Part shown: one piece after another, positions 16,825 through 26,669 of the stretch
Layout of the letters: each line of letters starts with the position of its first letter
Position numbering within the stretch: position 1 is the stretch's first letter
Assembly: GCF_001552615.1 (NCBI RefSeq)
Contig: NZ_BCRN01000004.1
Location: 310,001 to 374,000, forward strand
Direction of reading: 5' to 3'
DNA: 64,000 nucleotides
From: Millisia brevis NBRC 105863
GTDB lineage: Bacteria; Actinomycetota; Actinomycetes; Mycobacteriales; Mycobacteriaceae
Notes under the pieces: generated by a model
What the model was told of the DNA's origin: nothing
The model's input: the letters and a program-made list of their open reading frames with translations, nothing else
Database searches by the model: none
Made by a program: the position numbers and the translations under genes

Positions 16825-18612
16825 TCAGAGGATCTCGGTGAGCACCGCGCCCTGGGTGACCGCCGAACCGGGCTCCACCGACAGGCCGGTGACCGTACCC
16901 GACTTGTGCGCGTTGACCGGGTTCTCCATCTTCATCGCCTCGAGCACCGCGATCAGATCGCCCTCGGCGACCTCCTGGCCCTCGGTCACCGCGACCTTGA
17001 CCACGGTGCCCTGCATCGGGGCGGTCACCGCATCGCCGGAAGCGGCCTTGGAGCCCGCGCCACCGCGGGTACGCGGCTTCGGCTTGCGACGGATCGCTCC
17101 GGACGCGGCCGGGGCGGCGGCGAGATCACCGGGCACCGACACCTCGACCCGGCGGCCGCCGACCTCGACGACGACGGTGCGCCGCGGCTGCTGCTCGTCC
17201 TCGTCGTCGACGACACCGGGAGCGGTGAACGGCTCGACGGTGTTGTCCCACTCGGTCTCGATCCAGCGGGTGTGCACGTCGAAGCCGGTGCCGTCACCGA
17301 TGAATGCCGGATCGTCGAGCACCCTGCGGTGGAACGGGATCACCGTCGCGAGGCCCTCGACCACCATCTCGTCGAGTGCGCGACGCGACCGCGCCAGCGC
17401 CTCCTCGCGGGTGGCGCCGGTGACGATCAGCTTGGCGAGCATCGAGTCGAACTGTCCGCCGATGACCGAGCCGCTCTCGACGCCGGAGTCGACGCGGACG
17501 CCGGGGCCTTCCGGGGCCTTGAACACGGTGACCGGGCCGGGGGCCGGCAGGAAGCCGCGGCCGGCGTCCTCACCGTTGATGCGGAACTCGAAGGAGTGGC
17601 CGCGCGGGGCCGGATCCTCGGAGATCTCGAGCTTGTCGCCGTTGGCGATGCGGAACTGCTGGAGCACCAGGTCGATACCCGAGGTCTCCTCGGTGACCGG
17701 ATGCTCCACCTGCAGGCGGGTGTTGACCTCGAGGAACGAGACCAGGCCGTCCTGGCCCACCAGGTACTCGACGGTCCCGGCGCCGTAGTAGCCGGCCTCC
17801 TGACAGATCGCCTTGGCGCTCGAGTGGATGCGCTCGCGCTGCTCGTCGGTCAGGAACGGGGCCGGAGCCTCCTCGACCAGCTTCTGGAAGCGGCGCTGCA
17901 GCGAGCAGTCGCGGGTGCCGGCGACGATGACGTTGCCGTGCTGATCGGCGATCACCTGGGCCTCGACGTGGCGCGGCTTGTCCAGGTAACGCTCGACGAA
18001 GCACTCACCACGACCGAAGGCGGCGACCGCCTCGCGGGTGGCGGACTCGAACAGCTCCGGGATCTCCTCGCGGGTGCGGGCGACCTTCATACCGCGACCG
18101 CCGCCGCCGAAGGCCGCCTTGATGGCGATCGGCAGGCCGTGCTCGTCGACGAAGTCCAGGATCTCCCGGGCGTCCTTGACCGGGTCGGCCGTGCCGGGCA
18201 CCGAGGGAGCCTTGGCGCGGGCGGCGATGTGGCGGGCGGTCACCTTGTCGCCGAGGTCGCGAATCGACTGCGGCGACGGGCCGATCCAGATCAGGCCGGC
18301 GTCGATGACCGCCTGCGCGAACTCCGCGTTCTCCGACAGGAAGCCGTAGCCCGGGTGGATCGCGTCGGCGCCGGACTTGCGGGCCGCGTCCAGGATCTTG
18401 TCGATCACCAGGTAGGACTCGGCGGAGGTCTGACCACCGAGCGCGAAGGCCTCGTCGGCGAGGCGAACGAAGGGCGCGTCGGCGTCGGGTTCGGCGTACA
18501 CCGCCACCGATCCGTACCCGGCATCCCGGGCGGCGCGTATCACCCGCACCGCGATTTCGCCTCGATTGGCGACGAGCACCTTCGAGATGCGGGCGGCGGC
18601 ATGTGTTGCCAC
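16825..18612 (-). CDS. accA3: acyl-CoA carboxylase alpha subunit (biotin carboxylase + BCCP)
   Basis: 595 residues combining biotin carboxylase (residues about 8-450: [17 protein letters not shown], the ATP-binding GGGGRGMKV, catalytic [16 protein letters not shown]) with a C-terminal biotin carrier whose target lysine is in EAMKMENPV. It serves the AccD carboxyltransferases that make malonyl-, methylmalonyl- and long-chain carboxyacyl-CoA for fatty and mycolic acids. GTG 18612 is chosen because AGGAGG lies just upstream; an in-frame ATG at 18627 precedes that ribosome site. Its partner subunits AccD5 and AccE5 are at 21-23 kb, as in M. tuberculosis. Confidence 0.97.
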   Translation of the reverse strand: MATHAAARISKVLVANRGEIAVRVIRAARDAGYGSVAVYAEPDADAPFVRLADEAFALGGQTSAESYLVIDKILDAARKSGADAIHPGYGFLSENAEFAQAVIDAGLIWIGPSPQSIRDLGDKVTARHIAARAKAPSVPGTADPVKDAREILDFVDEHGLPIAIKAAFGGGGRGMKVARTREEIPELFESATREAVAAFGRGECFVERYLDKPRHVEAQVIADQHGNVIVAGTRDCSLQRRFQKLVEEAPAPFLTDEQRERIHSSAKAICQEAGYYGAGTVEYLVGQDGLVSFLEVNTRLQVEHPVTEETSGIDLVLQQFRIANGDKLEISEDPAPRGHSFEFRINGEDAGRGFLPAPGPVTVFKAPEGPGVRVDSGVESGSVIGGQFDSMLAKLIVTGATREEALARSRRALDEMVVEGLATVIPFHRRVLDDPAFIGDGTGFDVHTRWIETEWDNTVEPFTAPGVVDDEDEQQPRRTVVVEVGGRRVEVSVPGDLAAAPAASGAIRRKPKPRTRGGAGSKAASGDAVTAPMQGTVVKVAVTEGQEVAEGDLIAVLEAMKMENPVNAHKSGTVTGLSVEPGSAVTQGAVLTEIL

Positions 18613-18720
18613 GGATCCTCCTGACATGCGATGCGTATCTGCTGGTCGCACACGACGAAGGGTGCTCCGTGCGTGCGAGTCTCCTTTCGGAGTCTAGGCA
18701 TCGCTGTGCGGCGACATGCA

Positions 18721-18737
18721 GATACCCGGTGGGTATC
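18721..18737. promoter_or_regulatory. GATACCC-GGT-GGGTATC inverted repeat
   Basis: A perfect 7-bp inverted repeat with a 3-bp spacer in the 179-bp gap between the sufE-like stop and the accA3 start. It could be an operator for accA3 or a short hairpin ending the sufE transcript. The TACCC/GGGTA arms recall copper-regulator sites, but the spacer is shorter than in those, so I do not assign one. Confidence 0.4.
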
Positions 18738-18791
18738 GGCGATCTCACAGTGCCGGTGGCACCGGTCGTTCGGCGCGACGACGCCTCCGGG

Positions 18792-19238
18792 TCAGCTGGT
18801 CAACCGCACCTTGATGCGAGCGAGCATCGCCGACATTCCACGCATACGCAGCGGGCTGACCACCTCGTCGAGGCCCAGCCGGTCGATGAACGCGTCCGGT
18901 ACGGCCAGGATCTCCGCGCGCGAGATGCCGTCGAGACCCTGCTGAAGGATCGCCGCGAAGCCGCGGGTGGTCGGTGCCTCCGGCGGCGCGCTGAAGTGCA
19001 ACCGCACGTGCTCCGGATCGGCCGCGTCGACCGAAAGGAACAGCGGCGATTGGCATTCCGGGACCGGTTCCATCGCCGACTGCTCGAGTTCCGCCGGCAG
19101 CGGTGCGAGCTCGCGGCCGAACTCGATCAGCATCGTGGTGCGGTCGCGCGGACCGACCGCCTCGAAGTCGTCGACGATCTCGGCCAGGGCCGCCGGCAGC
19201 GCGGTCTCCGGCGGCCGGCCGTCGGCCGAATCGCTCAC
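18792..19238 (-). CDS. sufE: SufE-like sulfur acceptor
   Basis: 148 residues, the size of SufE. Family features: [11 protein letters not shown] at the start, the LAPLPAEL loop, the active cysteine in [10 protein letters not shown], and [19 protein letters not shown]. SufE proteins accept persulfide sulfur from cysteine desulfurases or rhodaneses and pass it on for Fe-S assembly. Its GTG start overlaps the rhodanese stop (GTGA), and the same pair (Rv3284-Rv3283) occurs in M. tuberculosis. The overlap suggests direct sulfur transfer between the two products. Confidence 0.88.
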   Translation of the reverse strand: MSDSADGRPPETALPAALAEIVDDFEAVGPRDRTTMLIEFGRELAPLPAELEQSAMEPVPECQSPLFLSVDAADPEHVRLHFSAPPEAPTTRGFAAILQQGLDGISRAEILAVPDAFIDRLGLDEVVSPLRMRGMSAMLARIKVRLTS

Positions 19239-20119
19239 AGGGAGCCGGGTTCCTCGCCCTTGACGATCGGGGCCCGCACCGCATTGCCCCACTCGGTCCA
19301 CGAGCCGTCGTAGTTGCGCACGTTCTCGAAGCCCAGCAGATGCGTCAACACGAACCAGGTATGCGAGGAGCGCTCGCCGATACGGCAATACGCGGTCACC
19401 GGGGCGTTGGGATCGAGATCGCCGTAGATCACGTCGAGCTCGGCGCGCTTGCGGAAGCGCGCGTCCGGGGCGGCCGCCTTGGCCCACGGGATCGAGATCG
19501 CGGTCGGGATGTGGCCACCGCGCAGGGCGCCCTCCTGGGGGTACTCCGGCATGTGGGTCCGCTCGCCGGTGTACTCCGGGACCGAACGCACGTCGACCAG
19601 CGCGGTCTTGCCGAGCTCGTCGATCACCCGCTCCTTGAAGGCGCGGATGACCGAGTCGTCTCGCTCGACGACCGGATAATCGGTCGGGCCGGGCTCCGGG
19701 TAGTCGAAGTCGGTCTCCCGGTTCTCCGCCATCCAGGCATCCCGTCCACCGTCGAGCAGGCGCACGTCCGGGTGGCCGAAGAGGGTGAACACCCACAGGG
19801 CGTAGGCGGCCCACCAGTTGTTCTTGTCGCCGTAGATGACCACGGTGTCGGTGCGGGCGATGCCCTTGCGGTTCATCAGATCGGCGAAGGACTCACCGTC
19901 GATGTAGTCGCGGTCGACCGGGTCGTTCAGGTCGAGATGCCAGTCGATCTTCACCGCACCGGGGATATGTCCGACGTCGTAGAGCAACACATCCTCGTCG
20001 GATTCGACCACGCGCAACCCGGGGGTGCCGAGATGCGCCGAGAGCCATTCGGTGGACACCAGTCGTTCGGGATGCGCAAACTCTGCAAATGCAGGGTTGG
20101 AATCAATCTCGACGGGCAA
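19235..20119 (-). CDS. sseA: thiosulfate sulfurtransferase (two-domain rhodanese)
   Basis: 294 residues with two rhodanese domains; transfers sulfane sulfur from thiosulfate to an acceptor. The inactive N-domain includes [16 protein letters not shown] and [17 protein letters not shown]; the C-domain has the active cysteine in [14 protein letters not shown] and the [12 protein letters not shown] segment. I chose TTG 20117-20119 because GGAG lies six bases before it and the mycobacterial homologue begins just before AHPERLVS; frames further upstream lack similarity. The gene starts after a 311-bp noncoding stretch and forms an operon with the sufE-like gene. Confidence 0.93.
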   Translation of the reverse strand: MPVEIDSNPAFAEFAHPERLVSTEWLSAHLGTPGLRVVESDEDVLLYDVGHIPGAVKIDWHLDLNDPVDRDYIDGESFADLMNRKGIARTDTVVIYGDKNNWWAAYALWVFTLFGHPDVRLLDGGRDAWMAENRETDFDYPEPGPTDYPVVERDDSVIRAFKERVIDELGKTALVDVRSVPEYTGERTHMPEYPQEGALRGGHIPTAISIPWAKAAAPDARFRKRAELDVIYGDLDPNAPVTAYCRIGERSSHTWFVLTHLLGFENVRNYDGSWTEWGNAVRAPIVKGEEPGSL

Positions 20120-20246
20120 CGTCTGCTCCTGTCCGGTTGGGCCTGCACGATGACGAAATGACCGATAGGACACGAGATGTTGTGGAATCGGTCCGTTATC
20201 CACCAGGGAAAAGTACTGGGTGTAAGCTCTCGAGCGGTGTAGCAAC

Positions 20247-20266
20247 CGGTGACAAGTTGGTCACCG
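20247..20266. promoter_or_regulatory. CGGTGAC-N6-GTCACCG palindrome upstream of sseA
   Basis: Perfect 7-bp arms around AAGTTG, about 130 bp before the sseA start, in the 311-bp gap 20120-20430 that otherwise holds no gene. A regulator site for the sseA-sufE pair is possible; no known motif is recognised. Confidence 0.35.
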
Positions 20267-20430
20267 TTGGCCACCATGTTGTCACGGGTATGCGATCACC
20301 GTAGGCGGTGGTAGCTGCGCCGGGTCCCGTGCCCGGTCACCGGGCCGGGTGCTCCGGCGCTTCGTCGGGGGGAGCATCGGCGTACGCGCGCCCGGTGACC
20401 CCGGCCGACCGCGACCCGGGCCCGCCGTGC

Positions 20431-21078
20431 TCAGTCCCCGGTCGGGTTGGCCGCCCACAGCGCGGCGATGTCGACGCCGACGGCCGCGAGCAGACGCCGA
20501 ACCAGCGGCAGCCCGATGCCGATGACCGATGACGGATCGCCGTCGATCCCGTCGATGAACCAGCCGCTGCGGCCGTCGAGAGTGAACGAGCCCGCGACCG
20601 CCAGCGGCTCCCCGGACGCGATATAGGCGTCGAGCTCGCGCGCGGTCGGGGACCCGAAATGCACCACGGTCGAAGAGTGGTCGACCGCCTCCGCGGTCAC
20701 CGCTGCGTCCACGACGACCACCACCGCGTGACCGGTGAGCAGTCGGCCGGAGTTGCCGGACATCGACCGCCACTGGGCGTGCGCGGCCGCCGCGTCCACG
20801 GGCTTGCTGACCAGGGCGCCGCCGATCGCCAGCATCGAGTCGCACCCGATCACCACCGCCGTCGACGGCAGGTCGGGGTCCGAGCCGATCGCCTCGGCGA
20901 TGCTCAGCGCCTTGGCCCGCGCGAGTGCCTCGACGACCGTCGCGTCGTCGGCGTCCGCCGGCAGCGCCGCGGCGACGGCGTCCTCGTCGACTCCGGATAC
21001 CCGGACGATCGGCTCGACGCCCGCCGCTCGCAGCACCGCCAACCGCGCCGGCGATGCCGACGCGAGGATCAGGCGCAC
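20431..21078 (-). CDS. maf: Maf-family nucleoside triphosphate pyrophosphatase
   Basis: 215 residues; hydrolyses non-canonical or methylated nucleoside triphosphates to monophosphates. Begins LILASASPARLAVLR, the Maf nucleotide-binding start, with further family motifs VIGCDSML and LVSKP, VHFGSPTARELDAYIASGEPL, and GSFTLDGRSGWFIDGIDGDPSSVIGIGLP. Start GTG 21078. Lies 19 bp after the accE5 stop on the same strand, so it is probably in the accD5-accE5-maf transcript, as Rv3282 is in M. tuberculosis. Confidence 0.92.
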   Translation of the reverse strand: MRLILASASPARLAVLRAAGVEPIVRVSGVDEDAVAAALPADADDATVVEALARAKALSIAEAIGSDPDLPSTAVVIGCDSMLAIGGALVSKPVDAAAAHAQWRSMSGNSGRLLTGHAVVVVVDAAVTAEAVDHSSTVVHFGSPTARELDAYIASGEPLAVAGSFTLDGRSGWFIDGIDGDPSSVIGIGLPLVRRLLAAVGVDIAALWAANPTGD

Positions 21079-21097
21079 GGAACGCTTCCGTGCGGGA

Positions 21098-21388
21098 TCA
21101 CCACGAGCGGCGCAGGCTCTCCGCGGCCGGGGAGACCAACCGGCTCGGGCGATGCTGATCGGTCGGCAGACCCCAGGCGCTGCGCACCGCGGAGGTCGTC
21201 GACTCGGGAGCCGACCGCAGACCGGAGAACAGCACCACCAGGGTGGCGATGTCCTCGTCGGTCGGGTTCCCGGAGACCACACGCAGGAACGGCGGCTCCG
21301 GCTTGGTCGCGTCGTCGGCGCTCATGATCCCTTCCGAATTCTCGGCGTTCGCGGAGCTCACAGCGTTGTCGGTGTTCGCGGAGCTCAC
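21098..21388 (-). CDS. accE5: acyl-CoA carboxylase epsilon subunit
   Basis: 96 residues. The C-terminal 65 residues ([25 protein letters not shown], then [15 protein letters not shown]) are the small epsilon subunit that bridges AccA3 and AccD5. The GTG start overlaps the accD5 stop (GTGA). The N-terminus holds a 27-bp direct duplication (GTTCGCGGAGCTCAC on the + strand at 21347-21361 and 21374-21388), so VSSAN occurs twice and there are two possible GTG starts. This variable N-terminal arm is shorter than in M. tuberculosis. Confidence 0.88.
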   Translation of the reverse strand: MSSANTDNAVSSANAENSEGIMSADDATKPEPPFLRVVSGNPTDEDIATLVVLFSGLRSAPESTTSAVRSAWGLPTDQHRPSRLVSPAAESLRRSW

Positions 21389-23022
21389 AGGGGAATGTTC
21401 CCGTGCTTCTTCGGCGGCACATCGACAGCCTTGCGTTCCAGCAACGACAGCGCGGCCACGATCTGCCCGCGGGTATGGCTCGGCGGTACCACCGCGTCGA
21501 CGTAGCCGCGCTCCGCCGCCACGTACGGGTTCACCAGGGTGTCCTCGTACTCGTTCTGCAGCTCGACGCGCAGGGCGTCGATGTCCTCGCCGTCCTTGGC
21601 CGCCGTCTTGAGCCGATCCCGGTAGACGAAGCCCACCGCGCCGGAGGCGCCCATGACCGCGATCTGCGCGGTCGGCCAGGCGAGGTTCAGATCGGCGCCC
21701 ATGTGCTTGGAACCCATGACGTCGTAGGCGCCGCCGTAGGCCTTGCGGGTGATCACGGTGATCTTGCCGACCGTGGCCTCGCCGTAGGCGTAGAGCAGCT
21801 TGGCGCCGCGCCGGATGATGCCGTTGTACTCCTGGCCGGTACCGGGCAGGAAGCCCGGCACGTCGACCAGCGTCAGCACCGGGACGTTGAACGCGTCGCA
21901 GGTGCGCACGAAGCGCGCGGCCTTCTCGGAGGCGTCGATGTCCAGGCAGCCGGCGAAGTGCATCGGCTGATTGGCCACGATGCCGACGCTGCGCCCGTCG
22001 ATGCGGCCGAAGCCGACGATGATGTTGCGGGCGCGGTTCTCCTGGACCTCGAGGAATTCGTCGTCGTCGAGCAGGCGGCGGATCACCTCGTGCATGTCGT
22101 ACGGGGTATTCGGCGAGTCCGGGATGATCGAGTCGAGCTCGAGATCCTCCGGCGTCAACGACTCCTCGATCGACCCGACGATCGGATCCGACGGCTCGAG
22201 ACGCGGCGGCGCGGTCCGGTTGTTGCTCGGCAGGTAGGACAGCAGATCGCGGACGTAGTCGAGCGCATCCTGCTCACCGGAGGCGACGTAGTGCGCCACG
22301 CCGGATTTCTCCATGTGGGTCTGCGCGCCGCCGAGGTCCTCCATCGTGACCTCTTCGCCGGTGACCGTTTTGATGACGTCCGGGCCGGTGACGAACATCT
22401 GGCTGGTGCCGTCGACCATCACGACGAAGTCGGTTAGCGCGGGGGAGTAGACGTGTCCGCCGGCCGCGGGGCCCATGATCAGCGAGATCTGCGGGACGAC
22501 GCCGGATGCGCGCACATTGCGGTGGAAGATCTCGCCGTACAGGCCGAGCGAGACGACGCCCTCCTGAATACGGGCGCCGGCGCCCTCGTTGATGCCGATC
22601 AGCGGCTTGCCGGTGCGCACCGCCAGGTCCATGACCTTGACGATCTTCTCGCCGTAGACCTCGCCGAGGGAGCCGCCGAAGACGGTGGCGTCCTGGGAGA
22701 AGACGCAGACCTCGCGGCCGTCGATCGTGCCGTAGCCGGTGACGACACCGTCGCCGGTCGGACGCTTGTCGGCGAGGCCGAAGTTCTTCGAGCGGTGCCG
22801 GGCGAGCGCGTCGAGCTCGACGAACGATCCCTCGTCGAGCAGGGCGAGAACCCGCTCACGCGCGGTGAGCTTGCCCTTGGCATGAACGCGGTCCGCGGCC
22901 TCCGGGCCGGACGGCTGCGCGGCATCGGCAAGCCGGTTGCGCAGGTCGGCGATCTTGCCCGCGGTGGTGTGAATGTCTGGTGCCGCGGCGTCGGCAGCCG
23001 AGGAATCCTGCACGCTGGTCAT
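21385..23022 (-). CDS. accD5: acyl-CoA (propionyl-CoA) carboxylase beta subunit
   Basis: 545 residues, the carboxyltransferase that makes methylmalonyl-CoA with AccA3 and AccE5. The N-terminal half has [32 protein letters not shown] and [13 protein letters not shown]; the C-terminal half has [19 protein letters not shown] and [19 protein letters not shown], the acyl- and biotin-binding blocks; it ends KKHGNIPL as expected for the family. ATG 23022 is chosen because longer frames run into birA. It is divergent from birA across 24 bp with a shared TATA core; see the promoter entry. Confidence 0.97.
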   Translation of the reverse strand: MTSVQDSSAADAAAPDIHTTAGKIADLRNRLADAAQPSGPEAADRVHAKGKLTARERVLALLDEGSFVELDALARHRSKNFGLADKRPTGDGVVTGYGTIDGREVCVFSQDATVFGGSLGEVYGEKIVKVMDLAVRTGKPLIGINEGAGARIQEGVVSLGLYGEIFHRNVRASGVVPQISLIMGPAAGGHVYSPALTDFVVMVDGTSQMFVTGPDVIKTVTGEEVTMEDLGGAQTHMEKSGVAHYVASGEQDALDYVRDLLSYLPSNNRTAPPRLEPSDPIVGSIEESLTPEDLELDSIIPDSPNTPYDMHEVIRRLLDDDEFLEVQENRARNIIVGFGRIDGRSVGIVANQPMHFAGCLDIDASEKAARFVRTCDAFNVPVLTLVDVPGFLPGTGQEYNGIIRRGAKLLYAYGEATVGKITVITRKAYGGAYDVMGSKHMGADLNLAWPTAQIAVMGASGAVGFVYRDRLKTAAKDGEDIDALRVELQNEYEDTLVNPYVAAERGYVDAVVPPSHTRGQIVAALSLLERKAVDVPPKKHGNIPL

Positions 23023-23046
23023 GCCGTCACTGTATAGGCCGGCCAT
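23023..23046. promoter_or_regulatory. back-to-back leaderless promoters for accD5 and birA
   Basis: Only 24 bp separate the two divergent ATGs. The core TGTATAGG (23031-23038) gives TATAGG rightward, ending nine bases before the birA ATG, and TATACA leftward, ending nine bases before the accD5 ATG. Both distances put the transcription start at or within a few bases of the ATG. The reading is inference from spacing. Confidence 0.6.
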
Positions 23047-23910
23047 ATGCTGGCCGGCATGGATGGAGCAACAACCGCCCGAACGCCGTTGCAGATCACA
23101 CGGTTGCGGGAGGGTTTGACCGCCGGTTCGGCGGCGCGCTGGTCGCGGGTGGACGTCGTCGAGGAGACCGGATCGACCAACGCCGATCTGCTGGCCGGCG
23201 CGGCCGACCTGCCCGATCGGACGGTGCTGCTCGCGGAGTATCAGGTCCGCGGCCGCGGCCGTCACAACCGGTCCTTCGTCGCCCCGCCGCGCAGTCAGGT
23301 CGCCGTCTCGACGCTGATCGATCTCGGCGGGATCGATCCGGCCGGTTTGGGGTGGTTGCCGCTGCTCACCGGGGTGGTGGTGACCGATACGGTGCGTGCG
23401 CTCGGCGTCGACGCCCGCCTGAAATGGCCCAACGACGTGCTGGTCGAGGGCCGCAAGATCGCCGGCATCCTGGTCGAGGTCGCGCCCGGCGGTCGTGCCG
23501 TGATCGGCGTCGGCCTCAATGTGCACCTGTCCGAGGAGGAATTGCCCGTCCCCACCGCGACATCGCTCGACCTGGTCGGCGCCGGAATCGATCGGGCCGG
23601 TCTCGATCGTGCAGGCGTCGATGGCACCGCTGTCGATCGCACCGAGGTGGCCATCGACTATCTGCGCCGGCTCGCCGATCGGATCGACGCCTGGCGCGAC
23701 GACGCGCGGGCGGGCGCCGATGTGGCCGCCGACTATCGGCTGCGCTGCTCCACGATCGGCCTGCGGGTGCGCGTCGAACTGCCCGGCGACGAGGAACTGA
23801 TCGGGACCGCCCGCGACGTCGACCGATACGGGCGGCTGCTCGTCGTCGACGATCGTGGCGTCGATACCGCGGTCTCGGCCGGCGACGTCACCCACGTCCG
23901 ACCGGTCTGA
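23047..23910 (+). CDS. birA: biotin-protein ligase
   Basis: 287 residues; attaches biotin to the lysine of carboxylase carriers such as AccA3. It is a ligase without an N-terminal DNA-binding domain, as in mycobacteria. Motifs: [12 protein letters not shown], the biotinyl-AMP loop [42 protein letters not shown], and a C-terminal SH3-like part around [20 protein letters not shown] short low-complexity insert of Asp/Arg/Gly/Ala/Thr repeats ([23 protein letters not shown]) lies near residue 180. ATG 23047 is taken as start; ATG 23059 is also possible. Confidence 0.93.
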   Translation: MLAGMDGATTARTPLQITRLREGLTAGSAARWSRVDVVEETGSTNADLLAGAADLPDRTVLLAEYQVRGRGRHNRSFVAPPRSQVAVSTLIDLGGIDPAGLGWLPLLTGVVVTDTVRALGVDARLKWPNDVLVEGRKIAGILVEVAPGGRAVIGVGLNVHLSEEELPVPTATSLDLVGAGIDRAGLDRAGVDGTAVDRTEVAIDYLRRLADRIDAWRDDARAGADVAADYRLRCSTIGLRVRVELPGDEELIGTARDVDRYGRLLVVDDRGVDTAVSAGDVTHVRPV

Positions 23911-24021
23911 GCCGCGGCGAATCGGTCCTGTGGGCGCGGCGAATCCGGACCGTCGTGGCATCATCGATGACGATGCGCCGGTGGCGGATCTCGTGCTCCG
24001 GCTATCGGAAGGGAAGCGACC

Positions 24022-24561
24022 ATGGCGTTCCCCGATGACGGCCTGGCCCCGGACGAGGAACTGCTCGTCCATCGCCACCCGCATTGGAAGACGCTGGTCG
24101 GACCGACCGCCTATCTGCTGATCGTCACCTTCGTCTGCTCCTTCCTGTACGGACTGGTCCAGGCCCGTCTGAGCGGCTCCACCGGAGGCGCCTTCGGGTG
24201 GGTGGTGTTGGCGATCTGGCTGGGCCTGCTCGGCTGGCTGGCGGTATGGCCGGTGATCAGCTGGCGGTTCACCCACTTCGTGGTCACCGACCGACGGGTG
24301 ATGTTCCGGCACGGTGTGTTCACCACGCAGGGCATCGACATCCCGCTCGGGCGCATCAGCAACGTGCAGTTCTTCCACGATTTCATCGACCGCCTCCTGG
24401 GCACCGGGAAGCTGACGATCACCTCGGCCGCCCAGGATCCGCTCGAATTCGACAACATTCCGAACGTCGAGCGCGTCCACAATCTGCTGTACCTGCAGGT
24501 GTTCGACGCCATGCAACTCGAGGACGACGCCCTGGAGGACGTCGAGTCCAAGGACAAGTAG
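24022..24561 (+). CDS. membrane protein with bacterial PH (DUF304) domain
   Basis: 179 residues, like Rv3278c. Two transmembrane helices ([17 protein letters not shown] and [20 protein letters not shown], residues about 30-80) are followed by the PH-like domain: [30 protein letters not shown] and [17 protein letters not shown]. The exact function of this family is unknown; it lies on the inner membrane. AGGGAAG precedes the ATG. The position after birA is conserved in mycobacteria. Confidence 0.88.
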   Translation: MAFPDDGLAPDEELLVHRHPHWKTLVGPTAYLLIVTFVCSFLYGLVQARLSGSTGGAFGWVVLAIWLGLLGWLAVWPVISWRFTHFVVTDRRVMFRHGVFTTQGIDIPLGRISNVQFFHDFIDRLLGTGKLTITSAAQDPLEFDNIPNVERVHNLLYLQVFDAMQLEDDALEDVESKDK

Positions 24562-24618
24562 TTACGAATCGAGTTGTCAATCGGTCCGACTGCCGGCGGA
24601 CCGCCGTACTCTCTCACT

Positions 24619-25299
24619 GTGAGCGCGGTATTGCTGGCCGAAGACGACGAGGCGATCGCGGCTCCGCTTGCGCGGGCGTTGGGCCGAGAGGGCTATCGGG
24701 TCACCGTCGCGGCAAACGGACCGGACGCGGTGGACGCGGCGTTGACCGGCGACTACAACCTACTGATTCTCGATCTCGGGCTGCCCGGCATGGACGGCCT
24801 GGAGGTCTGCCGACTGGTGCGGCGTGACGCCTCCGATGTGGCCGTGTTGATCCTGACCGCCCGCACCGACGAGGTCGACTTCGTGGTCGGACTCGACGCC
24901 GGCGCCGACGACTACGTCGGTAAACCCTTCCGGTTGGCCGAGTTGATGGCCCGCGTCCGCGCGCTGCTGCGCCGCCGCGGCGGCCTGGACGACTCGGCGA
25001 TCGAGATCGCCAACGTGCGGCTCGAGCCCGCCGCCCGCCGGGTGCTGATCGACGGCAGCGAGGTGATCCTGGCCAACAAGGAATACGAGCTGCTGAAGTT
25101 CCTGATGGATCGCGCCGGACAGGTGGTCGCGCGCGAGGACATCATGCGTGCGGTCTGGGGTGACGTCGAACTGCGCGGCTCGAAGACCCTCGATATGCAC
25201 ATGTCCTGGTTGCGCCGAAAGATCGGCGACGAGGGCTCGGTCGCCGAGCGGCGTATCGCGACCGTCCGTGGGGTCGGCTTCCGCTTCAACGCCGGCTGA
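24619..25299 (+). CDS. OmpR-family response regulator
   Basis: 226 residues: receiver domain (AVLLAEDDEAIAAPLARAL; phospho-acceptor Asp52 in LLILDLGLPGMDG; conserved Lys in YVGKPFRLAELMARV) and a C-terminal winged helix (EVILANKEYELLKFLM to RIATVRGVGFRFN). GTG 24619 fits a leaderless transcript, with TACTCT about 8 bases before. The histidine kinase starts 5 bp after its stop, so the two form a two-component operon. The stimulus and regulon cannot be told from sequence. Confidence 0.94.
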   Translation: MSAVLLAEDDEAIAAPLARALGREGYRVTVAANGPDAVDAALTGDYNLLILDLGLPGMDGLEVCRLVRRDASDVAVLILTARTDEVDFVVGLDAGADDYVGKPFRLAELMARVRALLRRRGGLDDSAIEIANVRLEPAARRVLIDGSEVILANKEYELLKFLMDRAGQVVAREDIMRAVWGDVELRGSKTLDMHMSWLRRKIGDEGSVAERRIATVRGVGFRFNAG

Positions 25300-25304
25300 C
25301 CCGG

Positions 25305-26639
25305 GTGCGTCGCCGGATTCTGTGGTCGCTGCTCGCGGTGGTGCTCTGCACCGCGGTGATGCTGGGCGTGCCGTTGGCCTATACCGCCTGGATGTGGGTG
25401 GAGAACATCACCCGCGACGATATGCGTCGGCGCCTCGATCAGATCGCGACCGAGGTGATCGCCCAGGAGGGGCCGCAGGGCTTCGTCATCGGGGACCTGG
25501 ACCTGTCCGCGATCCGTCTCGCGGTGCCCCCCGACGCCCGCCTGCTGGTCGAGTACCCGGTCGCGGGGGAGCAGATGCGCACCGCCGAGGTCGGCCCCGA
25601 CTCGGTGCCGTCACCGCTGATCGAAGAGATTCAGATGGGGCGATCGGGCACGCTGGTGTTGGCGATGCCGACCGACCGCCTCGACGCGAGCCGACTGCAG
25701 GTGGTGGTGGCCGTGTCGGCGACGGTCGCGGCGTCGGCGGCGGTGGCGACCCTGGTGGCCGGCATCACCTCGCGGCGCCTGGCCGAGCCGATGCGCCGGC
25801 TCGCCGGGCGCGCCGAGCGACTCAGCGACGGCGACTTCCGCGTCGACTCCACCGAATACGACATCGCCGAACTCGACCGGATCTCGCGCACCCTCAATCG
25901 CGCGGCCGCCGAGGTGGTCGACCGACTCCAACGCGAGCATGCCCTGGTCGCCGACGTCTCCCATCAACTGCGCAGCCGCCTGACCGCGATCCGACTGCGC
26001 CTCGACGAGCTGGTCGACTACCCGGATCCGGCGGTGGTCGACGAGGCGAACGAGGCGATATCCCAGGTCGACCGGCTGTCGTCCGCGATCGACGAGCTGC
26101 TGCACGCATCGCGGTCCGACGGGGCCGCCCACGCGATCGAGATCCCGCTGGTCGGCGAACTCGAGGCGATCCTGGTCGACTGGCGCGACCAGTTCCGCCG
26201 GGCCGGTCGCGAGCTGACCCTGGAGGCGGAGGAGGAGATCTCCGCGCGGGTCACCGGGTCGCGGCTGCGGGAGTCGATCGGAGTGCTCGTCCACAACGCG
26301 CTCGTCCATGGCGGCGGGAACTGTGTGGTCTCGCTGCGGTCGATCTCGTCGCAGGTCCTCGGCCGTCCCGAGCGGACCGCGTGCATCGAGGTCGCCGATC
26401 AGGGGCCGGGGATCGCCGAGGAGTTGGCCCCGCACATCTTCGACCGGGGGGTGTCCGGTGCGGGGTCGACCGGTGTCGGTCTGGCCCTGGCGCGCGCCCT
26501 GATCGAGGCGGACGGCGGCCGCATCAAGTTGCGGCGCTTCCAGCCGCCGATCTTCGCGGTCTTCCTGCCGATCGAGTCGGGCCGGGACCGTGCGGACGAC
26601 ACCGGGGTGCGGGCGGCGATCGACGCCGAACCCCGCTGA
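25305..26639 (+). CDS. membrane sensor histidine kinase
   Basis: 444 residues. Two transmembrane segments (LLAVVLCTAVMLGVPLAY at about 8-25 and VVVAVSATVAASAAVATLVAG at about 130-150) enclose a small extracellular sensor; a HAMP linker (SRRLAEPMRRLAGRAERLSDGDF) follows. The H-box is ADVSHQLRSRLTAIRLRLDE with His at about residue 220; Arg replaces the Pro normal in HELRxPL but this is common in this subgroup. The N-box is LVHNALVHGG, G1 VADQGPGI and G2 GSTGVGLALARA. It is paired with the adjacent response regulator. Confidence 0.94.
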   Translation: MRRRILWSLLAVVLCTAVMLGVPLAYTAWMWVENITRDDMRRRLDQIATEVIAQEGPQGFVIGDLDLSAIRLAVPPDARLLVEYPVAGEQMRTAEVGPDSVPSPLIEEIQMGRSGTLVLAMPTDRLDASRLQVVVAVSATVAASAAVATLVAGITSRRLAEPMRRLAGRAERLSDGDFRVDSTEYDIAELDRISRTLNRAAAEVVDRLQREHALVADVSHQLRSRLTAIRLRLDELVDYPDPAVVDEANEAISQVDRLSSAIDELLHASRSDGAAHAIEIPLVGELEAILVDWRDQFRRAGRELTLEAEEEISARVTGSRLRESIGVLVHNALVHGGGNCVVSLRSISSQVLGRPERTACIEVADQGPGIAEELAPHIFDRGVSGAGSTGVGLALARALIEADGGRIKLRRFQPPIFAVFLPIESGRDRADDTGVRAAIDAEPR

Positions 26640-26669
26640 CGGGGTCGAAGCGCGCCGGCGGCCGGTGAA

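Noticed and set aside
21385-24516. Longer N-terminal version of AccD5 extending over birA
   Set aside because: AccD5 family similarity begins at ATG 23022; the extra part is antisense to birA.
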